Position numbers and translations under genes: made by a program. Shown here piece after piece: positions 34,983-44,011 of a stretch of 64,000 nucleotides of DNA. The DNA comes from Oceanisphaera litoralis (GTDB lineage: Bacteria > Pseudomonadota > Gammaproteobacteria > Enterobacterales > Aeromonadaceae), in contig NZ_JAFBBE010000014.1 in assembly GCF_016907015.1 (NCBI RefSeq), positions 36,896 through 100,895 of the forward strand. The letters are read 5' to 3'. The number at the start of each line of letters is the position of its first letter. Position 1 is the stretch's first letter. The notes beneath the pieces were generated by a model, which had not been told where the DNA came from, did no database searches, and saw only the letters and a list, made by a program, of their open reading frames with translations.

Positions 34983-35545
34983 GGCGTCTTTTCGCCCTGT
35001 TTTTTTCCTTGTTATGGATGATACCGGTGTTGGCAGCACCCGGTTATAAAGAGGCGGCTTCTTTGATGGAAGCGCCGCAGGCTCTGAGTGGTAGCTTTGA
35101 ACAGATCAAGCATCTGACCGCCCTGGATACCGAAATAGTGTCGTCTGGGCAGTTCGCTTATGAGCGGGACGCCAGGATCATCAGCTGGCACACGCTGATG
35201 CCGATTGAAAGCCTGCTGATACTGACTCCGGAAACTATCACCAGTGAGCAAAGCGGTACGGTATTGTCAAAGCTGGAAGCCCGAAACAATCCTGTGGTTG
35301 CTCTGTTCAGTGATATCTTCTTCGGCGTGATGACTGCTCGCTGGAGTATACTGTCTGACCATTTTGATGTTCAGACTCGCATTGAAGCATCACAGTGGCA
35401 GGCGACCCTGATCCCTCGTGAAGCGAGTGTCGAGCAGGTAGTAAGCCGGGTCGAGCTTCAGGGTGATGTCTACCTGAGAGAAATCGTGCTGCATGAGACC
35501 GGTGGGGACCGAACGCGCATACGGTTCTACGGCTTACCGAAATGA
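34979..35545 (+). CDS. LolA-like outer-membrane lipoprotein carrier of the APE cluster (ApeL)
   Basis: 188 residues with a signal peptide ending near VLAAP (about 19). The LolA fold is supported by SLMEAPQALSGSFEQIKHL near the start and alternating beta segments after it. The homologous Ape protein is thought to ferry the lipidated pigment across the periplasm. It overlaps the exporter start by four bases. Confidence 0.85.
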   Translation: MRRLFALFFSLLWMIPVLAAPGYKEAASLMEAPQALSGSFEQIKHLTALDTEIVSSGQFAYERDARIISWHTLMPIESLLILTPETITSEQSGTVLSKLEARNNPVVALFSDIFFGVMTARWSILSDHFDVQTRIEASQWQATLIPREASVEQVVSRVELQGDVYLREIVLHETGGDRTRIRFYGLPK

Positions 35546-37884
35546 ATCCGGGTAAAGCGGGCATGAGATTTGCCGCGCTGTTGTGGCTGGCCGTAATTCT
35601 GGCGGCGTGTATTTTAGCCTGGCACCGGGGGCCTGTTGTTGATACGAGTCTGATGGCGTTACTTCCGGCCAGTGAGCAGCAACCGCTGGTCAAGCGCGCC
35701 ATCGAGCGACAGACAGCGGAGTTTTCGGACAAGTTGCTGATGGTTGTGGCGACGGATGATAATGACAACGCTCAGGCGGCTGTGCGGTTGGCGGCAACCC
35801 GGTTGCAGGCACTTGAGGGCGTCGCTCGTCTAACCTGGCAGGCCCCCCTCTCCGATCCCGCCCGCGACGAACTCTTCCCTTATCGTTTTACGTTGTTGAG
35901 CTCCGAGGCTCGGGAACGGCTGAACAGTGAAAATGGCGTGTTGCAGTATCAAATGGCCTTGCAGCGATTGTTCGATCCCTTGTCCGGTTTTTCTTCCGAT
36001 CTATTGCGGGACCCGTTCGGACTTTACAGCGATCTGGCCCTTTCGCTGCAGTCGGGGGTGCCGATCCGTGTCGAGAATGGGCTCCTGCGGCTGGTTGCTG
36101 CAGAGCGTCCTTCCTATCTGCTGAGCCTGCAGTTAACGGCGGATCCCTTTAGCCTTAAGGTCCAGCAGGTAGTCCGCGCCGTTCTGGATCCGCTGGGGGT
36201 CGAGTTACAACAGCAGGGCGTCAGCCTGTATCGTTCGGGGTTGTTACTGCATGCTGCGGCTGGTGCCGAACAGGCTAGAGCGGAAATATCCACCATAGGG
36301 TTGGGGTCTCTGGTGGGCATCATCCTGTTAATGCTGGTGGTGTTCAGAAGTATCTGGCCACTGGGGCTGGCGTTGTTGCCGGTGGTGATTGGCTCTTTGA
36401 TGGCCACTGCCGTGACCCTGCTGCTGTTTGGACGCATCCACATGATTACGGTGGCCTTTGGTGCCGGCCTGGTTGGTGTGGCAGTGGATTATGCCATGCA
36501 TTTCATTTGTGAGGCCCGAGTACTACCTCGGGAGCAGATCATCAGAAAGCTGTTTTCTGGTCTGCTGCTGGGACTGGTGTCCAGCGTCGTGGCTTATGCG
36601 GGGCTGGCGCTGGCACCTTTTCCGGGGCTACGGCAAATGGCGGTATTTTGTGGGGCGGGGCTAATGGCAGCCTGGCTGACGGTGCTGGTCTGGTTACCTG
36701 TATTGGGTCGGCAGGCCCGGACTGGCCCCTTGCCTGCGGCCCTGTGGCTGGAGCGCTTGCGAAATGCTTATCCCCGGATCTGTATGTCTCCCTGGCTGGC
36801 TGGCCTGACGCTCGGACTGGTCCTGATCAGTGGAGCGATTATCTGGCACGGAACAGCCCGGGACGATGTGACACTATTGCAGACATCACCCGACAGATTG
36901 CTGGCAGAAGACCGTCAGGTACAAACCCTGCTGGGTAATGGTAGTAGTGCGGTTTTTCTGTTGGTAACCGGCGCGGATTTTGAGCAGGTATTGAGAGCCG
37001 AAGAGCGACTGCAAGCACAGTTGGTACGCCTGCAGGATGAAAATCTGTTACAAGGATACAGTGCGTTATCACAGGTGCTGCCTTCGCATCAGCGGCAGGC
37101 TGAAAACGGCCAACGGGTGAAAGTACTATATCGGTCACAGTGGTTAGCACTGGCCGACCTGCTGCAGTTATCCGGGGAGCAGCGTACTCAGGCCATGGCT
37201 CATATGGGACGAGGAGTTGAAACATTTCTGTTGCCGGAGCAATGGCACCAACTGGAGTTCAGCCACTTCTGGTCACGGCATATTATCAGTGAGCGTACAG
37301 GTGATATGGCGACTCTTATTCACCTTAAGGGAGAGATAAGTAAGTCCCTCAAGGATGCACTGACCGAGCTGGCGGAGCTGGAGCCGAATGTTTATTTCGT
37401 GGACCACATAGGTAGCCTAAACGAACTGATGGCAAGTTACAGGGACGAAATTACAAATTGGCTGTTGCTTGCCTACAGCGGTGTGATACTGATGCTGGCC
37501 TTACGCTATCGGCAGCGCGTCTGGCGTATAGTGCTGCCGCCCTTGCTGGCATCCCTGATGGCGTTTGCCGGCTTTCTGCTACTGAATGATGGATACAACC
37601 TGTTTAATTTGATCGCATTGATGCTGGTGCTGGGAATCGGACTCGATATGGGGATCTTTCTCCATGAAACCGGCGACAGTGATCATACCTGGCTGGCCGT
37701 CAGCCTGTCGGCGTTTAGTAGCTTGCTAGCATTTGGATTGCTGGCTTTAAGCCAAACCCCCGTACTTTATCACTTTGGTGCCATTGTCTTGCCGGGCCTG
37801 TTGCTGACCTGGTTGCTGGCACCTCTTATGCGCGCGTCTTCCAAAGGAGAAATAACAAATGGCAGAGCTGCAGGGACGTTATGA
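35542..37884 (+). CDS. MMPL/RND-family exporter of the APE cluster (ApeM)
   Basis: 780 residues with two similar halves, each with one leading membrane helix, a periplasmic loop and about five further helices. Conserved MMPL features are seen, such as GLVGVAVDYAMHF in the first half and LGIGLDMGIFLHETGDSDHT in the second, which carry the proton-relay acidic residues. It probably lifts the lipid-linked polyene from the inner membrane toward the LolA-like carrier. It overlaps the flavoprotein gene by 26 bases. Confidence 0.9.
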   Translation: MNPGKAGMRFAALLWLAVILAACILAWHRGPVVDTSLMALLPASEQQPLVKRAIERQTAEFSDKLLMVVATDDNDNAQAAVRLAATRLQALEGVARLTWQAPLSDPARDELFPYRFTLLSSEARERLNSENGVLQYQMALQRLFDPLSGFSSDLLRDPFGLYSDLALSLQSGVPIRVENGLLRLVAAERPSYLLSLQLTADPFSLKVQQVVRAVLDPLGVELQQQGVSLYRSGLLLHAAAGAEQARAEISTIGLGSLVGIILLMLVVFRSIWPLGLALLPVVIGSLMATAVTLLLFGRIHMITVAFGAGLVGVAVDYAMHFICEARVLPREQIIRKLFSGLLLGLVSSVVAYAGLALAPFPGLRQMAVFCGAGLMAAWLTVLVWLPVLGRQARTGPLPAALWLERLRNAYPRICMSPWLAGLTLGLVLISGAIIWHGTARDDVTLLQTSPDRLLAEDRQVQTLLGNGSSAVFLLVTGADFEQVLRAEERLQAQLVRLQDENLLQGYSALSQVLPSHQRQAENGQRVKVLYRSQWLALADLLQLSGEQRTQAMAHMGRGVETFLLPEQWHQLEFSHFWSRHIISERTGDMATLIHLKGEISKSLKDALTELAELEPNVYFVDHIGSLNELMASYRDEITNWLLLAYSGVILMLALRYRQRVWRIVLPPLLASLMAFAGFLLLNDGYNLFNLIALMLVLGIGLDMGIFLHETGDSDHTWLAVSLSAFSSLLAFGLLALSQTPVLYHFGAIVLPGLLLTWLLAPLMRASSKGEITNGRAAGTL

Positions 37885-39091
37885 TGTGATTGTCATCGGT
37901 GCAGGACCTTCCGGTGCCGTGGCGGCCGCATCATTGGTGAAATATGGTTACCGAGTGCTGATACTTGAACGGCAGCATTTTCCCCGGTTTTCCATTGGTG
38001 AAAGTCTGTTGCCGCAAAGTATGGAGTTTCTGGAGCAAGCCGGTATGTTGCAGGCTGTCGTGGAAGCCGGTTTCCAACACAAGAATGGTGCCGCTTTTTG
38101 CCGTGGTTATGAGTATGACTTCTTTGATTTTCGTCAGAAATTCTCGGCAGGCTGGGGAACCACTTATCAGGTGCAGCGCAGTCACTTTGACAAAACACTG
38201 GCTGACTGTGCGGAGCGTCAGGGGGCCGAGATCCGCTACGGCCAGACCGTTACTGCGATAGAGCAGTCAGAGTCTGGTGTGACGGTAGATGTGTTGCCTG
38301 AAAATGAGGCACCCTATCGGGTTGAAGCGGAGTTCCTGCTTGATGGCAGCGGTTTTGGTCGAGTCTTGCCGCGATTGCTGAAGTTGGAGAAGGCATCCAC
38401 ACTGGGATCACGAATTGCCTTGTTCACTCATGTCGAGGACAATATTAGTGACCCGCGCTTTGATCGCAACAAAATTCTGATTACGGTTCACCCATCGGTA
38501 CCTGAAATCTGGTACTGGCTAATTCCATTCAGTAATGGCCGGGCTTCGACCGGGGTGGTACTACCCAGGGAGCTGTTTGATGAAAGCAGTATGGATGAAC
38601 AAGCAACACTACAGGGGTATATTGCCGAAGGCGGTATGCTGAGCGAATTTCTGACACATGCAGTTTTCGATACACCCATGCGTAAACTGGAAGGGTATTC
38701 CAGCGATGTTGAGCAGCTCTTTGGTGAGCGCTTTGCCTTGCTGGGCAATGCCGGTGAATTTCTTGACCCTGTATTTTCATCCGGTGTCACTATTGCTCTT
38801 AAGTCAGCAACGCTGGCGGCTGCTACCCTTCACCGACAATTTCAGGGACTGGCACCTGACTGGAAACAGGAGTATGAACTCCCCCTGAGAACGGGTATCG
38901 ATACCTTCAGGGTATTCGTAGATGGCTGGTACGACGGACGGCTGCAGAATGTGATCTTTGCCGACAACAAGAGTGAGTCTGTGAAGTCGATGATCAGCTC
39001 CATCCTTGCCGGTTATGCCTGGGACAGCTGCAATCCCTATGTCAACGAGCCAGCAAGGCTTTCAACTCTGGCTGAGCTATGTCGCGGCTGA
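37859..39091 (+). CDS. FAD-dependent oxidoreductase, flavin halogenase-like, of the APE cluster
   Basis: 410 residues. The FAD-binding motif VIGAGPSGAVAAAS is at the N-terminus, followed by FPRFSIGESLLP, which is typical of the tryptophan-halogenase/geranylgeranyl reductase group. The motif WYWLIP (about 222) fits the halogenase WxWxIP pattern. GNAGEFLDPVFSSGV is the second FAD contact. Homologues are usual in APE clusters, but APE pigments are not known to be halogenated, so the reaction is open. Confidence 0.87.
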   Translation: MAELQGRYDVIVIGAGPSGAVAAASLVKYGYRVLILERQHFPRFSIGESLLPQSMEFLEQAGMLQAVVEAGFQHKNGAAFCRGYEYDFFDFRQKFSAGWGTTYQVQRSHFDKTLADCAERQGAEIRYGQTVTAIEQSESGVTVDVLPENEAPYRVEAEFLLDGSGFGRVLPRLLKLEKASTLGSRIALFTHVEDNISDPRFDRNKILITVHPSVPEIWYWLIPFSNGRASTGVVLPRELFDESSMDEQATLQGYIAEGGMLSEFLTHAVFDTPMRKLEGYSSDVEQLFGERFALLGNAGEFLDPVFSSGVTIALKSATLAAATLHRQFQGLAPDWKQEYELPLRTGIDTFRVFVDGWYDGRLQNVIFADNKSESVKSMISSILAGYAWDSCNPYVNEPARLSTLAELCRG

Positions 39092-39633
39092 TACGCATAC
39101 TTTTTCTCGGTTCAGTATGCCTTATGGCAGGCTGCTCTGGGCTTCGCCTAGAGCCGGAAGCGGTCGCTAAGCTTATCTTGTTGTCACCTGCAGATGGTCC
39201 TGATTCGGTGTTGTTAAAGCAGGCTGTTGTTATGCAATCTCGTGGCGAAAATCTGAAATTTATTGTTGTCAGCAGGTTTGACCGTAAGCGGACGAGGCTG
39301 GTGGCACTCATGCCCACGGGACAGTCGCTAACGACTCTGGACTATGATGGGCAGCGATTGCAGCAGACGGTTGGGATTCCGGTCGAGCTGCCAGGTGAGG
39401 CAATATTGGCGACGATCCAGTTTTCCCTTTGGCCCACCCCCGTACTGAACCGCCATTATTCGTCTGAAGCAGGGTGGGGTGTTGCTATAGAAGCGAACCG
39501 TCGACAGTTGTGGCATCATGGCGCGCTTGTGCTTGATATTGTCTATGACGAAAATATTACTCGGGTATGGAACTATCCGGAGGAGTATCAGGTAACCATC
39601 CAGACATTTGACAAAAGGGACTTGATACAGTGA
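39079..39633 (+). CDS. DUF3261 lipoprotein of the APE cluster
   Basis: 184 residues starting inside the flavoprotein gene (13-base overlap). A lipoprotein signal peptide ends in LMAGC (Cys19). The rest is beta-rich, similar to LolB-like or outer-membrane acceptors. DUF3261 lipoproteins sit in APE clusters and may receive the pigment at the outer membrane. Confidence 0.85.
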   Translation: MSRLIRILFLGSVCLMAGCSGLRLEPEAVAKLILLSPADGPDSVLLKQAVVMQSRGENLKFIVVSRFDRKRTRLVALMPTGQSLTTLDYDGQRLQQTVGIPVELPGEAILATIQFSLWPTPVLNRHYSSEAGWGVAIEANRRQLWHHGALVLDIVYDENITRVWNYPEEYQVTIQTFDKRDLIQ

Positions 39634-40799
39634 CCCGGTGCTATTTGAATGCCATGGCCATGGTCAGTGCCATAGGCGAAGGCCGAGAAATCGCTTATCA
39701 CCGATTGAGATCGGGAAAGGCCAGATTGACTCAGACAGATAGCTTCAGTTCCGAAAGGCCCATGCCGTTGGGACTTTACTCCGGAGCCTTACCAGAAATT
39801 GTCTTGACCGAAGCCCACTGGCATAGCCGCAATAACCGTTTAGCGTTGGCGGCCCTGAACCAGATACAAACGGCAATTGCAGATGCAGTAAACAGTTTCG
39901 GTCGGCATCGTATTGGTGTGGTGATTGGTACATCCACTTCCGGTATCAGCGACACCGAAAGCTGCCTGAAACAACGAGCAAGAACCGGTGCATTGCCTCC
40001 AGGTTATGACTACCGCATGCAGGAAATGGGAGCAACAGCCGCTTTCATTGCAGCCGTTCTGCAACTGAGCGGACCGGTATTTGGTATTTCCACTGCCTGT
40101 TCATCTGGTGCCAAGGCGTTGGCGTCTGCCCGTCGGTTATTACGTTCGGGAGTATGCGACGCGGTGATTGCCGGTGGAGTGGATACGCTTTGTCACTTGA
40201 CCGTACAGGGATTTTCCTCTCTTGAAGCAATTAGCGAACAGCCGTGCAACCCCTTCAGTGTCAATCGAAAGGGAATCAATATTGGTGAGGGAGCTGCTCT
40301 TTTCCTGGTTACTCGCGAGCCAGGAGTGATTGAGCTTGCCGGCGTAGGTGAAAGTTCGGATGCCCATCATATATCGGCCCCGGATCCCACAGGGGCAGGA
40401 GCGATACGTTGCATGCGGGCGGCGTTGGCGGATGCCGGCATAACGCCTAATGCGATTGGATATGTGAACTTGCACGGTACGGCCACTCAGCTGAATGATC
40501 AGATGGAAGCCCGGGCCGTCGCGGACGTTTTTGGCAATACTGTGCCCTGCAGCTCAACCAAGCCTCTGACCGGGCATACACTTGGAGCTGCCGGTGCTCT
40601 TGAGGCTGCTATTTGTTGGCTGGCGTTGAATGAGGGTTTTCTACCACGCCATATCTGGGACGGCTGGCCGGATCCTGCATTACCGGCCCTTAATCTGGTT
40701 GCAGAGCACCGGGAAGTCGATGATTTTGAGTATGCCTTGAGTAACTCGTTCGCATTTGGTGGTAATAACATCTCTTTGATTTTGAGACGAGTCGGATGA
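39630..40799 (+). CDS. apeO: APE beta-ketoacyl-ACP synthase (ApeO)
   Basis: 389 residues from a GTG that overlaps the lipoprotein stop (GTGA). The Cys-His-His triad is intact: STACSSGAKAL (Cys about 154), LHGTATQLND and TGHTLGAAG. As in the known APE system it should pair with ApeC for chain extension with malonyl-ACP. Confidence 0.92.
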   Translation: MTRCYLNAMAMVSAIGEGREIAYHRLRSGKARLTQTDSFSSERPMPLGLYSGALPEIVLTEAHWHSRNNRLALAALNQIQTAIADAVNSFGRHRIGVVIGTSTSGISDTESCLKQRARTGALPPGYDYRMQEMGATAAFIAAVLQLSGPVFGISTACSSGAKALASARRLLRSGVCDAVIAGGVDTLCHLTVQGFSSLEAISEQPCNPFSVNRKGINIGEGAALFLVTREPGVIELAGVGESSDAHHISAPDPTGAGAIRCMRAALADAGITPNAIGYVNLHGTATQLNDQMEARAVADVFGNTVPCSSTKPLTGHTLGAAGALEAAICWLALNEGFLPRHIWDGWPDPALPALNLVAEHREVDDFEYALSNSFAFGGNNISLILRRVG

Positions 40800-41245
40800 A
40801 GCCTGAATTTCATGTAGATGAACTGGTCCCTCATTCCGGGCAGATGAGCCTGCTGTCGGAGATTACGGGCTTTGGAGAGGGCTGGTTGTCAGCGGCAGTG
40901 AACATTACGCCGTCTTCCATGTTTGCGGATGAGAATGGCGTACCTTCCTGGGTGGGGCTGGAGTACATGGCGCAGGCGATAGGCGCCTACGCTGGTCTTC
41001 AGGAGCGGAAGAAAGGGCTGGAGCCAAAGTTGGGTTTCCTGCTGGGAACCCGGAAATACAGTGTACCGGTGGAATATTTTTCTCCCGGGGAGCGAGTTCA
41101 TGTGAGGGTGACCAAAAACATGCAGGCTGAGAACGGGCTGTTCGCTTTTGACTGTGAACTTCGGGGGCATGGATATGAAGTCACGGCAAGTTTGAATATA
41201 TATCAGCCGGAAGACGCCGACATGTTTTTACGGGATACAAAATAA
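40796..41245 (+). CDS. apeP: APE hot-dog dehydratase (ApeP)
   Basis: 149 residues. It belongs to the FabZ-like 3-hydroxyacyl-ACP dehydratases: VDELVPHSGQMSLLSEI supplies the catalytic His and WVGLEYMAQAIGAY the helix. It should form the active dehydratase with the ApeI-like domain fused to the ligase. Confidence 0.9.
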   Translation: MKPEFHVDELVPHSGQMSLLSEITGFGEGWLSAAVNITPSSMFADENGVPSWVGLEYMAQAIGAYAGLQERKKGLEPKLGFLLGTRKYSVPVEYFSPGERVHVRVTKNMQAENGLFAFDCELRGHGYEVTASLNIYQPEDADMFLRDTK

Positions 41246-41970
41246 TGACAGCAACAATTTTGGTGACCGGCTCCAGTAGGGGGATCGGTAAAGGGATAGC
41301 TCTGCAGCTGGCGCAGGATGGTTTTGATATCGTATTGCATTGCCGCTCCGGGTTTGAAGCCGCTGAAGGTGTGGCGAGTGAAATCGAGGCGATAGGTCGT
41401 AGAGCCCGGATCCTGCAATTCGATATAGCGGATCGGGATCAATGCCGAAGGGTTCTGGAGCAGGATGTGGAAGAGCACAGTGCCTACTATGGGGTCGTGT
41501 GTAATGCAGGAGTTGCCCGAGACAATGCCTTTCCGGCTATACCGGAAGAGGACTGGGACCTGGTACTCAGAACTAACCTTGATGGGTTCTACAATGTCCT
41601 ACATCCGTTGGTGATGCCCATGGTCCGGCGGAGAAAACCCGGGCGTATAGTAACGCTTTCCTCGGTTTCCGGTGAAATGGGGAACCGGGGACAGGTAAAT
41701 TACAGCGCCGCTAAGGCAGGCATCATCGGGGCCACCAAGGCATTGGCCGTAGAGCTGGCAAGACGGAAAATCACGGTAAACTGTGTTGCTCCGGGTCTGA
41801 TTGAAACAGATATGACTGAGGATCTGCCGGTTGATGAAGCAATGAAAATGATTCCGATGCAGCGGATTGGCTCGGTTGAGGAAGTTGCAGCCACGGTGAG
41901 TTTTTTGATGTCCAAAGGGGCCAGCTACATCACCCGCCAGGTGATTTCGGTGAATGGTGGAATGTATTGA
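41245..41970 (+). CDS. apeQ: APE 3-ketoacyl-ACP reductase (ApeQ, FabG-like)
   Basis: 241 residues, a short-chain dehydrogenase. NADPH motif TGSSRGIGKGIA, catalytic Ser in SSVSGEMGN and YSAAKAG (YxxxK) are intact; it ends GGMY. Its ATG shares a base with the preceding TAA. It reduces the ketone formed at each extension round. Confidence 0.94.
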   Translation: MTATILVTGSSRGIGKGIALQLAQDGFDIVLHCRSGFEAAEGVASEIEAIGRRARILQFDIADRDQCRRVLEQDVEEHSAYYGVVCNAGVARDNAFPAIPEEDWDLVLRTNLDGFYNVLHPLVMPMVRRRKPGRIVTLSSVSGEMGNRGQVNYSAAKAGIIGATKALAVELARRKITVNCVAPGLIETDMTEDLPVDEAMKMIPMQRIGSVEEVAATVSFLMSKGASYITRQVISVNGGMY

Positions 41971-43196
41971 TGCAACGGGTTGTTATAACAGGCATGGCCG
42001 GTTTTTCCCCCATTGGAAATGACTGGCAGACCATCAGAGATAACCTTGCGGCCGGTCGTAGCGGTATTGTCAGAATGGATGACTGGGATTGCTATGAAGG
42101 GCTGAATACTCGGCTAGCGGCACCGGTTCAGAACTTCAAAATGCCTTCACATTACAACCGAAAGGCGCTGCGCAGTATGGGAAGGGTGGCTCAGCTCGGA
42201 GTATATGCAACAGAGAGAGCACTCAGTAATGCCAGCCTGAGCGGTAGTGAAGAGCTTGGAAATGGTCGTGTTGGAGTTTCATTTGGATCGTCAGCTGGTG
42301 ATAGCCAAGCCTTTGTGGATTTTGGCAACATGCTGATGAACTTCTCATCGGATGGGCTCAATGCAAATTCTTATATCAAGATGATGTCGCACACCGCGCC
42401 GGTGAATATTGGTGTCCATTTCGGTATTCGTGGTCGTGTTATTACTACCTCGAGTGCCTGCACCTCGGGCAGCCAGGGAATAGGGTATGCCTATGAGGCG
42501 ATCAAATTTGGCACTCAGGACATCATGATCGCCGGTGGCAGTGAGGGACTGTGCGCGACAGAGGCCGCAGTATTCGACACCCTGTATGCGACAAGTGTGG
42601 TAAATGATACCCCACACCTTTCTCCTCGTCCGTTTGACCGGGATCGGGATGGGCTGGTCATCGGTGAAGGGGGATGTGTCCTTATTCTGGAGGAATTGGA
42701 ACATGCCAAAGCCCGAGGGGCCCGAATCCATGCTGAAATTGTTGGCTTTGGGACCAATTCCGATGGCAGTCATATCACACAGCCCAGTGCCAGCACCATG
42801 GAAATCGCGATCAGGCAGGCGTTAAAAGGGGCAGCTTTGCCTCCGTCACGGATTGGTTATATTAGCGCACATGGTACTGCCACAAGCCGGGGCGATATTG
42901 CAGAAAGTCAGGCGACGGCGGCAGTATTCGGGAGCTCAACACCGATCAGCTCATTGAAAAGCTACACGGGCCATACGCTGGGTGCTTGTGGAGCTCTGGA
43001 AGCCTGGACCGCGATCGAAATGATGAATGAAGGCTGGTTCTGTCCGACCCTCAACCTGGATAATGTGGATCCGGGTTGTGCGAAGCTTGATTACATAATG
43101 CATGAAGTGCGTAAAATTGAGACGGAATATGTTATGAGTAACAACTTCGCATTTGGTGGTATCAATACTTCATTAATCTTTAAGCGCTGGGTCTGA
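41970..43196 (+). CDS. apeR: APE beta-ketoacyl-ACP synthase (ApeR)
   Basis: 408 residues from the ATG at 41970 (TGATG overlap). A complete ketosynthase with SSACTSGSQGIG (Cys), SAHGTATSRGD and KSYTGHTLGACG. It is a second full ketosynthase in the cluster, probably for priming or specific extension steps. Confidence 0.92.
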   Translation: MQRVVITGMAGFSPIGNDWQTIRDNLAAGRSGIVRMDDWDCYEGLNTRLAAPVQNFKMPSHYNRKALRSMGRVAQLGVYATERALSNASLSGSEELGNGRVGVSFGSSAGDSQAFVDFGNMLMNFSSDGLNANSYIKMMSHTAPVNIGVHFGIRGRVITTSSACTSGSQGIGYAYEAIKFGTQDIMIAGGSEGLCATEAAVFDTLYATSVVNDTPHLSPRPFDRDRDGLVIGEGGCVLILEELEHAKARGARIHAEIVGFGTNSDGSHITQPSASTMEIAIRQALKGAALPPSRIGYISAHGTATSRGDIAESQATAAVFGSSTPISSLKSYTGHTLGACGALEAWTAIEMMNEGWFCPTLNLDNVDPGCAKLDYIMHEVRKIETEYVMSNNFAFGGINTSLIFKRWV

Positions 43197-43270
43197 ATTT
43201 ACATTATTCAACAAGGAGCAGCTACCCAGTTAATCCGTTTAAGAGAAAGAGCAAGGTATTTAAGTGGCTA

Positions 43271-43305
43271 AGCGTATTCTTTCCGCTAATATTGGAAAAT
43301 ACGCT
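43271..43305. repeat. Inverted repeat between apeR and the lipoprotein gene
   Basis: An 8-bp stem (AGCGTATT / AATACGCT) with a further inner TTCC / GGAA pair, without a T-run. It overlaps a 19-codon GTG frame (43264-43323). Confidence 0.5.
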
Positions 43306-43355
43306 AAAGAGTATGCCAAGTAAAATCATGATCCACGGATGGTTGAGGTGCCTGT

Positions 43356-43826
43356 ATGCTCAGACAATTAATCCCTGTCCTGCTACTGACAATGGTCTTG
43401 TCCGGTTGCTCTATCCAGCAAAGCGTCGAGACAGCAAAAATCGAGAATAGCGCAACTCTGTGTGTGGTACAAAACCCCGAAGTACGGGCTGGTTTTCTGC
43501 ACTCTTTGGAGTCCGCCTTGGCGGATAACGGTGTCAGGTTCAGAGTGGTTGACCGCATGACCGTGCCGGCCGAGTGTCGGTGGACAGCCAACTACAATGC
43601 CAGGTGGAGTTGGGATCTGGCTCTCTACATGTCCTATGCCGAGATTCAGATTTACAAGGATGGCCTGAGGCAAGGCAAGGCACTGTATGATTCAACTGCT
43701 GGCGGAGCGAATCCGGGTAAATTTATCGATGCTGATACCAAGATTAGAGAACTGGTAAGCTCTTTGCTGAGTGTAAAAACAGCATCGATTTTTCAGAGGA
43801 CTTATGGGTACTCTTCTGTCATATGA
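43356..43826 (+). CDS. Sbal_3080-type lipoprotein
   Basis: 156 residues. The lipobox VLSGC places the lipidated Cys at about residue 18. Conserved features include LCVVQNPEVRAGFL and WSWDLALYMSYAEIQIYKDG. Members are outer-membrane lipoproteins of unknown role found in Shewanella relatives. It follows the APE operon after 159 bases and may or may not belong to it. Confidence 0.78.
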   Translation: MLRQLIPVLLLTMVLSGCSIQQSVETAKIENSATLCVVQNPEVRAGFLHSLESALADNGVRFRVVDRMTVPAECRWTANYNARWSWDLALYMSYAEIQIYKDGLRQGKALYDSTAGGANPGKFIDADTKIRELVSSLLSVKTASIFQRTYGYSSVI

Positions 43827-44011
43827 AAGATAAATGTAGTGGTTGGTTGAGCGGTTCCCTTTAGCCTCTACTTTCGACAAGAAAAATGGTCTGTTAAGCA
43901 GTTCCGCTGACCCCAGCAGCTGACCAGGGCGGGAGCATACTTTGTTAATGAAATTTGAACAGGCGTATAGCCTGTGATCTAATCAGCTCCTCTTGCCGGA
44001 GGAGCCTGACC

